This document shows positions 1 to 6,904 of a stretch of DNA of 24,967 bases, in pieces. Both the position numbers and the translations under genes were made by a program. Below the pieces are notes generated by a model. It made no database searches. It was given only the letters and a program-made list of their open reading frames with translations, and had not been told where the DNA came from. The stretch's first letter is position 1. The number at the start of each line of letters is the position of its first letter. This DNA is from SURF-32 sp964648365. Lineage in GTDB: Bacteria > Planctomycetota > Phycisphaerae > UBA1845. The DNA lies in the NCBI GenBank assembly GCA_964648365.1, contig CAZYLK010000083.1:1-24967 (forward strand). Reading direction: 5' to 3'.

Positions 1-10
1 GCGGCGGAGC

Positions 11-80
11 ACTGCTCGCAGAGCAGTGGCACGGCGCGTCAGTCCGAGCGGCGCCGGGTGCCACTGCTCTGTGAGCAGTG
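11..80. repeat. Two opposed GAGCAGT hairpins with GTGGCAC flank
   Basis: Two hairpins have the same stem, ACTGCTC/GAGCAGT: 11-17 with 21-27 (loop GCA), and 63-69 with 73-79 (loop TGT). The first is followed by GGCAC and the second is preceded by GTGCC, so the two copies point in opposite directions. The same hairpin recurs at 23878-23989 and 24099-24119. No T-tract follows, so an intrinsic terminator is not supported. Confidence 0.8.
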
Positions 81-153
81 CATCGGCCGCCTGGCTGGCG
101 GCGTCCGACGCCGATGCAGATGAACCGATTTTCAGGACAGTGAGACATAACCG

Positions 154-327
154 ATGCTGGTACGATTCGAATGTCCCGCCTGCGGGACGCATCATTCCTT
201 CGACATGCCCGAGACGACGATCCACATGACGTGCGCCCGCACGCACAAGACGCTGGAGCTGCGCCTCACCGCCGGCGGCGACGTCAAAGCCGCCGTCGTC
301 GAAGACGAAGAAGCCGAGCACGTTTAG
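154..327 (+). CDS. Small zinc-knuckle protein, 57 aa, hypothetical
   Basis: An ATG at 154 opens a 57-codon frame that ends in TAG at 325-327. The product begins MLVRFECPACG, with a CPACG knuckle at residues 7-11. A second cysteine comes at 27 (MTCARTH) and the tail is acidic (VVEDEEAEHV). A CxxC followed by a Cys/His pair suggests one small metal-binding ribbon, as in many short planctomycete proteins. The third position is mostly G or C, as in the neighbouring genes. The ribosome binding site is weak (GTGAGA about 12 bases upstream). No neighbour suggests a role. The frame could be spurious, but the knuckle at the extreme N-terminus argues for a gene. Confidence 0.55.
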   Translation: MLVRFECPACGTHHSFDMPETTIHMTCARTHKTLELRLTAGGDVKAAVVEDEEAEHV

Positions 328-410
328 TTGGACGCTGACGGCGGACCTTCTTGCCCGTTTGCGCGCGTGTTTCGCAAGCAACCGCGATCGTGACGGGGGC
401 AATGGGATCA

Positions 411-522
411 GGGAGTAAGGGAGTGAGGGAGTGAGGGAGTGAGGGAGTGAGGGAGTGAGGGAGTGAGGGAGTAAGGGAGTAGGGGAGTAAGGGAATGAGG
501 GAACGAGGGAGTCAGGGAAGAA
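411..522 (+). repeat. 8-bp G-rich microsatellite (GGGAGTGA)x14
   Basis: Fourteen head-to-tail 8-bp units run from 411, mostly GGGAGTGA or GGGAGTAA, with the last four diverged (GGGAATGA, GGGAACGA, GGGAGTCA, GGGAAGAA). Every unit starts with GGG and spaces the runs by five bases, which fits the G3N1-7 pattern of a potential G-quadruplex. Five units of the same family lie on the other strand at 3225-3262. Confidence 0.9.
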
Positions 523-540
523 GGACGCCCGGAGCGCCCT

Positions 541-625
541 CCCCGTTGCCCTTCACACCTTCACACTTTCACACCTTTACACTTTCACACCTTTACACCT
601 CTGCCCATTCACCTTCAAACCTCTA
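541..625. repeat. Pyrimidine-rich short tandem repeat (CTTTCACAC / CTTTACAC)
   Basis: Alternating units such as CTTCACAC, CTTTCACAC and CTTTACAC are repeated about seven times and decay toward 625. The strand is almost free of G. It looks like slippage-derived low-complexity sequence lying directly downstream of the G-rich array. Confidence 0.7.
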
Positions 626-656
626 CGACTTGGCTTCGTCACTCCCCCAAGAAGTA

Positions 657-714
657 CCGCCCCCGGAGGCGGACCCCCGGGGGCGGGCGTGTCACTGTCG
701 GCGTCCGACACGCC
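657..714. other. Two back-to-back stem-loops
   Basis: CCGCCCCCGG (657-666) pairs with CCGGGGGCGG (677-686) over a 10-base loop. GGCGTGTC (686-693) then pairs with GACACGCC (707-714) over a 13-base loop. The stems share one base, so they can form together or compete. No T-tract follows on either strand, so a simple intrinsic terminator is unlikely. It could be a repeat family or part of a structured RNA. Confidence 0.5.
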
Positions 715-1029
715 GAGCGACCATGCGATAGACGCAACTCAGATTCGGCTTCGCCTCGGGCGCTCCACTCCCCTCAGCGTGCATAATGCGTGGCCCCCCC
801 AGCAGTGGCTCGTAGCCTCGTGATTCCCTGGGGCCGTCCGTTACCGCCTCCGACAATGTCGGCCTTGGTCGGGCGCCAGTCGAACGCTTCAGAACAAGCT
901 GACGCAGAAATGTCACCGGCGGCGCAAAACGGCGCGCCGGCGTAACCTCGACCTTCTGACCCCAGGCACTCGGGTGGCGGCAGACAGACGTGAAGCGCCG
1001 CCACCGTGCCTTGTGTACTTGACTCCGCC

Positions 1030-1058
1030 AGCGTAGCTTTTTGTAAAGGCAAAGTCAA
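1030..1058 (-). promoter_or_regulatory. Possible leftward sigma70-type promoter
   Basis: On the minus strand TTGACT (1053-1058) lies 17 bases from TACGCT (1030-1035). The -35 is good and the -10 is poor (three of six). It would drive transcription leftward into the gene-free stretch, away from the end of aat. No gene follows, so the match may be chance or may start a non-coding RNA. Confidence 0.25.
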
Positions 1059-1112
1059 TACGCTGCGCCGCCCGCCGAGGGTTCCGGGGTTCGCGAGCGC
1101 GACCGCCGCATT

Positions 1113-1733
1113 CTACGCCCCGCCCGAGCGCCTCCACTCCACGTGCGGCGTCCCGTCGGCGAACGAAACCGTGTCCCCGACCGCGTCCCACAGCCGCCGC
1201 TCGTACTCGTCGCGCGGAATCTCGACCGCGCCGAACCGGACCAGGTGCGGCGTGGTGAACTGGATGTCGAGCAGCGACATCCCCCGGTCACGCATCCGCT
1301 CCACCAGATGGACGAGGGCAACTTTCGACGCATCGGTGCGGCGGAAGAACATCGACTCGCCGAAGAACGCCCCCCCGATCGAGACGCCGTAGAGCCCTCC
1401 GGCCAGTTCATCTTCCGCCCAGCACTCGACGCTGTGGGCGAAACCCAGCAGGTGCAGTTCGCGATAGGCGGCAAAGATGCCTTCCGAGATCCACGTGCCC
1501 TCCTCCCGCGCGGCGCACGACCGCACCACCGCCTCGAACGCCTTGTTGACGGTGCACCGAAACCGCCCCTGGCGTACGGCCGCCCGGAGCGATCGCGTCG
1601 TCACGAACTCGTCCAGCGGCAGGATCGCCCGCGGGTCCGGCGCCAACCAGTGGATCGCACCCCGATCGTCCGCCATGGGGAAGATCCCGTTGGCGTAGGC
1701 GGTCAGCAGGAATTCAGGGTTCAGTTCACGCAT
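1113..1733 (-). CDS. aat: Leucyl/phenylalanyl-tRNA--protein transferase
   Basis: Aat transfers Leu or Phe from aminoacyl-tRNA to proteins with N-terminal Arg or Lys, creating destabilising N-degrons read by ClpS/ClpAP in the cytoplasm. The 206-residue product shows the family landmarks: an N-terminal FLLTAYANGIFPMAD (8-22), then WLAPDPRAILPL (29-40), then the core AGGLYGVSIGGAFFGESMFF (111-130) with DASKVAL (134-140), and finally LLDIQFTTPHLVRFGAVEIPR (154-174), which matches the family's L-I-D-x-Q...H-L...G-A...I-P-R block. The ATG at 1733 is chosen because homologues begin just before this LLxAYxxGxFPM segment; an in-frame ATG at 1769 would add 12 unconserved residues. The length is slightly below the E. 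coli protein (about 234), mainly from a shorter N-terminus. It lies downstream of the deacetylase-like gene on the same strand, separated by repeats and the gap, so an operon is doubtful. Confidence 0.95.
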   Translation of the reverse strand: MRELNPEFLLTAYANGIFPMADDRGAIHWLAPDPRAILPLDEFVTTRSLRAAVRQGRFRCTVNKAFEAVVRSCAAREEGTWISEGIFAAYRELHLLGFAHSVECWAEDELAGGLYGVSIGGAFFGESMFFRRTDASKVALVHLVERMRDRGMSLLDIQFTTPHLVRFGAVEIPRDEYERRLWDAVGDTVSFADGTPHVEWRRSGGA

Positions 1734-1796
1734 CTCGGCCCGCCTCGCTCGGAAGGGTGGCGATTCCATCGTAGCGGCCGGGCGGGCGAGCCGCAT

Positions 1797-1950
1797 GTGG
1801 CGCGGGTTTCGCGCCGGCGAACCCATGTGGCACCGGTTTGCAACCGGAGAATCCATGCGGCACCGGTTTGTAACCGGTGTCTCTGTGTGGCACCGGTTTG
1901 TAACCGGTGGATCCGTGTGGCACCGGTTTGCAACCGGTGGTGCCGGTGGA
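1797..1950. repeat. 30-bp tandem array of GTGGCAC-tagged hairpins, five units
   Basis: Units begin at 1797, 1827, 1857, 1887 and 1917 with an exact 30-bp period. Each has GTGGCACCGG or a variant, then TTTGCAACCGG or TTTGTAACCGG, then about seven variable bases. The core folds as CACCGGTT/AACCGGTG with a three-base loop. The first unit has a different stem, GGCGCG (1799-1804) with CGCGCC (1810-1815), yet is still palindromic. The array lies upstream of the aat start and just before the assembly gap. Confidence 0.85.
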
Positions 1951-1973
1951 ATCACTGGCTGGAAGTCGAACAT

Positions 1974-2000
1974 CCGCCCGTGGCGGGCCGGTGCCACACT
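1974..2000. repeat. CCGCC-CGT-GGCGG hairpin at the gap edge
   Basis: CCGCC (1974-1978), loop CGT, GGCGG (1982-1986), followed by GGTGCCACACT up to the first N. The same hairpin occurs at 3135-3147, beyond the deacetylase-like gene. GTGCCAC is the reverse complement of the GTGGCAC tag seen on the other hairpin families. Confidence 0.65.
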
Positions 2001-2100
2001 NNNNNNNNNNNNNNNNNNNNNNNNNNNNNNNNNNNNNNNNNNNNNNNNNNNNNNNNNNNNNNNNNNNNNNNNNNNNNNNNNNNNNNNNNNNNNNNNNNNN
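2001..2100. other. Assembly gap, 100 Ns
   Basis: Exactly 100 Ns, most likely a default scaffold gap of unknown true length. It falls between a repeat array and the end of the deacetylase-like gene, so the assembly probably broke on repeats. Distances and gene continuity across this point are not reliable. Confidence 0.99.
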
Positions 2101-3043
2101 CGAGCAGTTCGGTGAGGTGGACGCAGACGCTCTCGCCCAGGGCTTGCAGGTCGTAGCCGCCCTCCAGCGTGCTGACCACGCGGCCGTCGCAGAGTTCGTC
2201 GGCCAGTTCCAACGTGCGGCGGGTCAGCCATTCGAAGCTCGACGTCTCCAGGCTGATGCTCGCCAGCGGGTCGCGGCGATGGGCATCGAACCCGGCGGAA
2301 ATGAGAATGAACTGCGGCTGAAACGCCTTCGCGGCAGGGGCGAAGTGCGTGTTGAACGCCGCCAGGTATTCGGCGTCGCCGCTGCCGGGCATCATGGGCA
2401 GGTTCAGCGTCGTGCCCTCGCCCGCGCCCCGGCCGCGCTCGTGGGCGTGGCCCGTGCCGGGGTAGAGGGTCGCCGGGTGGCCGTGCATGCTGCAGAAGAA
2501 CACACGCGGGTCGTCCTCGAACGAATGCTGCGTGCCGTTGCCGTGATGAACGTCGAAATCGAAGATCAGCACCCGCTCGACGCCGTGGCGATCCAACAGC
2601 CGCCGGGCCGCCAGCGCGACGTTGTTGAACAGGCAAAACCCCATCGACAGGTGCCGCTCCGCGTGATGCCCGGGCGGGCGCACCACGCAAAAAGCGTTCT
2701 TCAATACACCCCGCGCGACGCGATCGGTCGCATCGAGCACGCTCCCCGCCGCCAGCAGGCCGATGTCGTAACTTCTCGGACAGATAGCGCTGTCGGCGCA
2801 GTCGATGTGCGACTCGCCCGCGACGCAGTGCTGGTGCAGGCGTTCCAGGTACGCCCGTTCGTGATTGGCGAGCAGTTCTTCCGGATCGACGGCGACCGGC
2901 GTCAGCCGAACGCATCGCTCCACGAGGCCGCCCGCCGTCAGAGCCGAGATGATCGCGTCGACCCGCGCCGGCCGCTCAGGATGATGCGGCCCAGTCTCGT
3001 GCGTCTTGAATACGGGATCAAGAATCAGTCCGGTAGCGGCCAT
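2101..3043 (-). CDS. Histone deacetylase family protein (AcuC/HDAC type), C-terminus in gap
   Basis: This is a zinc-dependent amidohydrolase of the arginase/deacetylase fold, likely acting on acetylated lysine, acetyl-polyamines or a similar acyl-amide; the exact substrate cannot be told. From the ATG at 3043 there are 314 residues before the gap. Motifs in order: HPERPARV (21-28), RPPGHHAE (122-129) with the catalytic His pair, FDFDVHHGNGTQ (161-172) with zinc ligands Asp and His, SAGFDAHRRDPL (249-260) with the third zinc ligand, and LEGGYDL (293-299), which brings the active-site Tyr. The text stops at SVCVHLTELL, near where homologues end, so only a few to some tens of residues are missing. 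ATG 3043 is preferred because upstream in-frame codons translate repeat sequence (3058-3190). No clear Shine-Dalgarno precedes it. Confidence 0.93.
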
Positions 3044-3057
3044 AGCGGGGGAATTGG

Positions 3058-3190
3058 CGAATGATGAATGTCGAATGGCGAATGCTGCAAGTCCGCCCGT
3101 CGCGGAGCGATGTCGAATGTCGAATATCGAAAACCCGCCCGTGGCGGAACGCATGTCGAATGTCGAGTGTCGTGTGCCGAATGTCGAGCG
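3058..3190. repeat. GAATGTCGAATG-type repeat with embedded CCGCC/GGCGG hairpins
   Basis: The phrase ATGTCGAATGTCGAA occurs in several variants, interrupted by CCGCCCGTCGCGG (about 3093-3105) and CCGCCCGTGGCGG (3135-3147). The latter is a perfect CCGCC/GGCGG hairpin with loop CGT, identical to the one at 1974-1986. The block lies immediately upstream of the deacetylase-like gene, in the place where its promoter would be expected. Confidence 0.8.
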
Positions 3191-3224
3191 CAGAAGCTCT
3201 CGGGGCCAACTCCAACTCTGCGTC

Positions 3225-3262
3225 TTCCCTTACTCCCTTACTCCCGGACTCCCTTCTTCCCT
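3225..3262 (-). repeat. 8-bp microsatellite, opposite-strand copy
   Basis: CCC triplets fall at 3227, 3235, 3243, 3251 and 3259, an exact 8-bp period. On the minus strand this reads as GGGAGTAA-like units, the same family as 411-522 but inverted. It follows the stop of the small membrane-protein gene at 3284. Confidence 0.75.
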
Positions 3263-3283
3263 TCGTGCCTCCGTGCCTTCTCC

Positions 3284-3514
3284 TCACACCATCGTGCGAA
3301 ACAGCAGCCACAGACCGATTCCCACGGCGTACATCCCCACAACGATGGTCACCCACAGCGCGGCCGCGGCGCGCGGGACTCGGCTGAGATCTTCGCAGCG
3401 GATCGTCTTGTACACCACGGCGATCGCCAGACACAGCGGCAGGATCAGCGCCGCCCGCGCCAGGCCGGTAACCTCGATAGCGTCGCGGAAGATCAGGGCC
3501 AGCATCGGCGTCAT
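3284..3514 (-). CDS. Small two-helix membrane protein, 76 aa, hypothetical
   Basis: The 76-residue product has two hydrophobic stretches, about residues 16-35 (VTGLARAALILPLCLAIAVV) and 52-73 (ALWVTIVVGMYAVGIGLWLLF). A short charged loop, YKTIRCEDLSRVPRAA, joins them. I do not recognise a family. The start is well supported: ACAGGAG lies six or seven bases before the ATG. The stop of the upstream membrane-protein gene (3542) is 27 bases away on the same strand, so the two are probably co-transcribed and may act together in the inner membrane. Confidence 0.8.
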   Translation of the reverse strand: MTPMLALIFRDAIEVTGLARAALILPLCLAIAVVYKTIRCEDLSRVPRAAAALWVTIVVGMYAVGIGLWLLFRTMV

Positions 3515-3541
3515 CGAACGCTCCTGTGGGGTGAGGTTTCG

Positions 3542-4015
3542 TCAGGCGTGAACGGCGGCGGACCGTTCCGGCGTCGATCCCTGGTCCGCCCGCACCAGCG
3601 CGTCGAGGATGATGAGTACGTTAAGCAGACCCGCCACGGCGGCGTAGACGACGCCGATCTCGACGGCTCCCCAGTGTCCGACGTGCGGCCAGTCCCGCGT
3701 GACCGGATTCATCTGCGTCAGCCCGCCCGGCATGGCGCGGTGGATGGCCCAGGCGACCAGCGTGTGTCCGCCGGCGCAGAGCTGAGCTACGAACCACGCG
3801 GGCCGCTGGGCCGGGTGGACCGTGCCGCGGATGCCGCCGATGGCGACCCCGCCCCAGAACGTCAGCGCGATCGCCACCAGGAAGATCAGCCCGCGCCGCC
3901 GGTGCCCGAGGTACAGATGGCCCAGCCCCGGCAACAGCCACGTCAGGAAACCGGCCATGGTGATGCGAACGACCGATTCGACGCCGGGTTTGCCGGATTT
4001 CTGCCTGTCCACCAT
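3542..4015 (-). CDS. DUF6677-like membrane protein
   Basis: From the ATG at 4015 the product has 157 residues. It begins with a short polar segment, then AGFLTWLLPGLGHLYLGHRRRGLIFLVAIAL, the GxGHxYLGxxxxGL signature shared by small planctomycete membrane proteins that I recall as DUF6677. Further hydrophobic segments are VAIALTFWGGVAIGGI, WFVAQLCAGGHTLVAWAIH and a C-terminal VEIGVVYAAVAGLLNVLIILDAL, giving about four helices. An in-frame start at 4123 would add 36 Arg-rich, unconserved residues; a later ATG just before AGFLTW is also possible. Function is unknown. It heads the two-gene unit with the 76-residue membrane protein. Confidence 0.8.
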   Translation of the reverse strand: MVDRQKSGKPGVESVVRITMAGFLTWLLPGLGHLYLGHRRRGLIFLVAIALTFWGGVAIGGIRGTVHPAQRPAWFVAQLCAGGHTLVAWAIHRAMPGGLTQMNPVTRDWPHVGHWGAVEIGVVYAAVAGLLNVLIILDALVRADQGSTPERSAAVHA

Positions 4016-4079
4016 CGGTTCCCGTCGGACGCGAGCGTCCGGTAAGCGCGTCCCCTGAGGAAGATTTACCGCCCGCCGC

Positions 4080-4307
4080 TCACTCCCACTGGCACGGACC
4101 GCTCGGATCGCCGCATCGCCCACAACCGCCGGCCGGCAGGGGAACGTCGCCGCCGCCGGACTGCGGCGAGGCGAACGTGCTGAACTTGCGGGTCGCCCCG
4201 GCCGCCGAGCACTTGGGGCATTTCATCGACTTCGGTCCGTTCGATTGCGGCACCAGTTCCTCGAAATCCGCGCCACACTTGCCGCAGTGATACTCGTAGA
4301 CCGGCAT
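4080..4307 (-). CDS. FmdB-family zinc ribbon protein
   Basis: The 75-residue product starts MPVYEYHCGKCGADFEEL, the characteristic opening of the FmdB/CxxC_CxxC_SSSS putative regulatory proteins. Cys8 and Cys11 pair with Cys30 and Cys33 (CPKC) to form a zinc ribbon, followed by RKFSTFASP, matching the family's short basic/Ser segment. The tail carries another Cys cluster, GCGRCGDPSGPC (61-72). An upstream in-frame start (4346) would add 13 residues before the conserved MPxYEY, so 4307 is chosen; GGAG lies about 10 bases before it. Members are widespread, often annotated as regulators, and poorly understood. It has its own promoter in the divergent region 4308-4538. Confidence 0.9.
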   Translation of the reverse strand: MPVYEYHCGKCGADFEELVPQSNGPKSMKCPKCSAAGATRKFSTFASPQSGGGDVPLPAGGCGRCGDPSGPCQWE

Positions 4308-4371
4308 CGCAAGCCACTCCGACAGCCCCGCGGCGCCGTACTGCACGGCGTCTCCGCAAGGTCAGCGTCCG

Positions 4372-4400
4372 AGTATAAACGTCAGCGCCGCCCCCGGCAA
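4372..4400 (-). promoter_or_regulatory. Sigma70-type promoter for the FmdB gene
   Basis: On the minus strand TTGCCG (4395-4400) is 17 bases from TATACT (4372-4377), matching the consensus at four and five positions of six. Transcription would start near 4365, giving a leader of about 58 bases to the ATG at 4307. It diverges from the rightward promoter at 4442-4470. Confidence 0.5.
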
Positions 4401-4441
4401 TTCGAGGACTGCCGCCCGACTGGAAGAAACGCTGCGGGGAC

Positions 4442-4470
4442 TTGGCCCGGCGGATGCGGCGCGGTATGAT
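4442..4470 (+). promoter_or_regulatory. Sigma70-type promoter for the prepilin-like gene
   Basis: TTGGCC (4442-4447), a 17-base spacer, and TATGAT (4465-4470). The -10 matches five of six positions. The predicted start, near 4477, gives a leader of about 60 bases to the ATG at 4539. Confidence 0.5.
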
Positions 4471-4538
4471 CGCTTGACCGGCTTGGTGCGGTGCCCGCGC
4501 GCCCGCATGACATCCACCGAGGGAGGAGGGTGCCGGCC

Positions 4539-5327
4539 ATGTGTGTGTCTCGTCATCGTCCGGTCCCGGGTCGCCTCCGGCGCCGAGCGTTCACGCTGGT
4601 GGAACTGCTCGTCGTCATCGCCATCATTGCGCTGCTTATTTCCATCCTGTCGGGCGCCCTGAACGGCGCCCGGGCTGCGGCCCGCAGCTTCGTCTGCAAG
4701 AACAATCTCAAGACCGTGGCGCTGGAGTTCAACCTCTTCGCGCAGGATCTGAACCCCGTCGATCCGTTCGGAGACAGCGGCGGGTTCGGCCGCCGCTTTG
4801 AGATCGAGACGTTTCAGGAGCGGATTTACGGCGTGCATGAGTTCTGGGATGTGCGGGACGGCGCCTACAAAGAGTATGAGCCAAAGACACAGCCGCTGAT
4901 GTGCCCCTCCGGCTCGCCGGAACTGGTGGCGCGCCCCGGGCTGCCCTGCTCCCAGGGCGCCGTCGGCCCGGCCGCCAACGTCAGCGTCGCCTTCAACCGG
5001 CGACTCAAGGACGCCAGCCGCAAGAGCGGCGAGCGCTGGCTGCGCGTGCCCGTCTGGTTGAAGGAGAGCATCCTGGACCACCCGGCCGTTCCGCTCGCGT
5101 TCGACGTCGATGGCGCCGCGGCCGACGCGCGGCACGAGGCGCCGTTCTACGCCGCCCCGGCCGCCGGCGACGACGGCGGCATGTACGCGGGCGGCGCGCT
5201 CTGGTTCGAGTCGCAGCGCCACCGCGGCCAGCTCAACGCCGCGTTCATCGGCGGCTACGTCCTGTCTTCCTCGCGCCCCGCGCATGAACCGGGATGGAAC
5301 TGGCGCTACCAGCCGCCGGAGCAATAG
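4539..5327 (+). CDS. Type II secretion/type IV pilin-like prepilin, planctomycete type
   Basis: The 262-residue product has a basic leader (PVPGRLRRRA) followed by FTLVELLVVIAIIALL, the class III prepilin signature with Phe+1 and Glu+5. The prepilin peptidase would cut after Ala, not the usual Gly. The first 25 mature residues form the conserved hydrophobic helix; the rest is a soluble domain with Cys-containing segments (VCKNN, LMCPSGSPEL). Near the end HRGQLNAAFIGGYVLS resembles the H-x9-DG-H-V end of planctomycete DUF1559-type prepilins, with Asp changed to Gly. The start at 4539 is preferred because GGAGGAGGG precedes it. Such pseudopilins are numerous in planctomycetes; the assembly they join is unknown. 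No pilus or secretion genes lie nearby. Confidence 0.88.
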   Translation: MCVSRHRPVPGRLRRRAFTLVELLVVIAIIALLISILSGALNGARAAARSFVCKNNLKTVALEFNLFAQDLNPVDPFGDSGGFGRRFEIETFQERIYGVHEFWDVRDGAYKEYEPKTQPLMCPSGSPELVARPGLPCSQGAVGPAANVSVAFNRRLKDASRKSGERWLRVPVWLKESILDHPAVPLAFDVDGAAADARHEAPFYAAPAAGDDGGMYAGGALWFESQRHRGQLNAAFIGGYVLSSSRPAHEPGWNWRYQPPEQ

Positions 5328-5488
5328 TCGGCGGCAGGAAGCCGCGACGCGATGAATCGCAGGACTCACGAATAAGCCCGGAACCCGCCGGCCATCCCCG
5401 GTTCGGCAGCGTCCACCGTCGCGGCCATCGCCTGCTCGCCTGAGGGTTCGTTCCGACTCGCACCGTCCCCAAGGGGCCCTGTCCCGCG

Positions 5489-6874
5489 ATGCTCCTGCGA
5501 CACAAGTTCGGCCTGCTGGCGCTGATTTACGCCGCATCCATCTTCGCGACGGTGGTCACGTCGCTCTGGTGCATCACGATCTCCTTTCAGTCGGCCGTCG
5601 CCACGTACGAGGCGCAGCTCGAGCTTCAGAACAACGTCGAACGCTTTCGATTGCTGGTGGAAGCCGCCCGGGGGCGGCCCGCTGCCGCCGCGAATGACGC
5701 CTCGCCGGGGGAGACGCTTCGCGCGCTGGAGGCGACACGTCGCGTGCTCGACGTGGAACTGACGGCGCCAGAGACCGCGCGCTGGTGGTCCGACGTACGG
5801 TCGGCGCTGGAAGCGGAACAGGCGGCGGGCGCTCATTCCGAGGCGCCGCCGGACGACGAAGAGACCGCGGTTGAGCGCACCGACGACGCTTTGGCGCGAC
5901 TGGCCCGCAGGCTGAGCGAGATGCGCGTCGCGCGCGCCGAGCAGTTGTCGTCCACCTACCGGCAGGTCGTGATCGTCCTGTCGATCAACGCCGTCGGCGG
6001 CGCGGCGCTGTGCATCGCGGGCGTGGTGCTCGTGCTGCGCTGGGTCGCCCGCCCGGTGGCCGCGCTGCGCGAAGCGACCCGCCGCATGGGCGACGGTGAT
6101 TTTTCCCACCGGATCGGCGCCGGCTCGGCCGACGAACTCGGCATGTTGTCGCGCGAGGTCGATCAGATGTGCGCGACGATCGTCTCCATGCAGACGCGCA
6201 TGATTGAACAGGAGCGCCTCGCGGCCGCGGGCGAGGTCGTCACGAGGCTTGCGCACAACATCCGCAACCCGCTGGGCGGCCTGCGCGGGCTGGCCGAGGC
6301 CACGCTGCAGCGCCACGGCGACGATGCGCAGACGGCCGAGTGTCAGCGGCGTATGATCGAGACCGTTGACCGCTTCGAGTCCTGGCTGCGCGACTTGCAG
6401 CAATCGGTCGCGCCGATGGAGTTGCAGGTGCAGCCGTCGGACATCGGCGATCTGCTCGGCGGCGTGATCCGCGTGTTGCAGACCGTGGCGGAACGGCGGA
6501 GCATCCGCTTCGCGGCGAGCGTCCATCCCTCCGCGCGCGTGGTTCGCCTGGATCCGCGGCACTTCGAGCAGGCCCTGGTGGCGCTGCTCACCAACGCGGT
6601 GCAGGCATCGCCGGACGGCGGGCGGATCGCGGTCATGGTGGAACCGTACGAGGAACTGAAGGGCGGCTGGCGGATGATCATCGACGACGAAGGCGCCGGC
6701 GTACCCGCCGAGCAGCGCGAGAAGGTCTTCCAGGCCTACTACACGACCAAGCGCGACGGACATGGACTGGGTCTGGCGATGGCGGCGAAGGTGGTGAAGC
6801 TGCACGGCGGTTCCATATCGATCACCGACGCTCCCGGCGGCGGGGCGCGCTTTGTGATCGTGATGCTCCGGTAG
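5489..6874 (+). CDS. Membrane sensor histidine kinase, NtrB/ZraS-like partner of the NtrC-type regulator
   Basis: This 461-residue inner-membrane kinase probably autophosphorylates and passes phosphate to the regulator encoded 30 bases downstream. Transmembrane helices lie at about 8-31 and 159-184, with a 125-residue helical, Glu/Ala-rich extracytoplasmic sensor region between them. A HAMP domain (about 185-237, with RPVAALREATRRMGDGDF) follows. The H-box is RLAHNIRNPLGGL with His256. ATPase motifs: N-box ALLTNAVQAS (365-374), G1 DDEGAGVP (399-406), F-box VFQAYYTTK (413-421) and G2 GHGLGLA (424-430). All residues needed for activity appear present. Tight linkage to a sigma54 activator places it in the NtrB-like group; the signal is unknown. 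The ATG at 5489 has no strong Shine-Dalgarno. Confidence 0.95.
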   Translation: MLLRHKFGLLALIYAASIFATVVTSLWCITISFQSAVATYEAQLELQNNVERFRLLVEAARGRPAAAANDASPGETLRALEATRRVLDVELTAPETARWWSDVRSALEAEQAAGAHSEAPPDDEETAVERTDDALARLARRLSEMRVARAEQLSSTYRQVVIVLSINAVGGAALCIAGVVLVLRWVARPVAALREATRRMGDGDFSHRIGAGSADELGMLSREVDQMCATIVSMQTRMIEQERLAAAGEVVTRLAHNIRNPLGGLRGLAEATLQRHGDDAQTAECQRRMIETVDRFESWLRDLQQSVAPMELQVQPSDIGDLLGGVIRVLQTVAERRSIRFAASVHPSARVVRLDPRHFEQALVALLTNAVQASPDGGRIAVMVEPYEELKGGWRMIIDDEGAGVPAEQREKVFQAYYTTKRDGHGLGLAMAAKVVKLHGGSISITDAPGGGARFVIVMLR

Positions 6875-6890
6875 CGGTCGTCGCGACCGC
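6874..6890 (+). promoter_or_regulatory. Hairpin over the kinase stop codon
   Basis: GCGGTCG (6874-6880), loop TCG, CGACCGC (6884-6890). The hairpin begins at the last base of the kinase stop codon and ends 14 bases before the regulator ATG. It could tune the ratio of kinase to regulator or block read-back. There is no T-tract. AGCGGTCGTCG recurs in the leader of the downstream secreted gene, at 8558-8568. Confidence 0.35.
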
Positions 6891-6904
6891 GGGAAGACAG
6901 AATC

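Larger units (their letters stand above)
328..1112. other. Gene-free stretch between the zinc-knuckle gene and aat
   Basis: These 785 bases contain no convincing gene. Open frames exist on both strands but have mixed third positions, no family motifs and no ribosome binding sites. The stretch holds the 8-bp G-rich array (411-522), a pyrimidine-rich repeat (541-625), a double hairpin (657-714) and a possible leftward promoter (1030-1058). Between 730 and 1020 the minus strand can form further stems, including GGTGGCGGC with GCCGCCACC near 970-1005. Confidence 0.6.

Noticed and set aside
692..1191. Overlapping open frames on the minus strand as genes
   Set aside because: They overlap each other, lack ribosome binding sites and family motifs, and have no consistent GC-rich third position.
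1827..1947. Series of sigma54 promoters in the GTGGCACCGGTTTGCA repeats
   Set aside because: The GG and GC elements are separated by nine bases instead of ten, and the sequence is explained by the hairpin. Several units have TTTGTA, which loses the GC.
1797..1950. CRISPR array
   Set aside because: The repeats are regular, but the variable part between conserved cores is only about seven bases, there are no unique spacers, and no cas genes are present.
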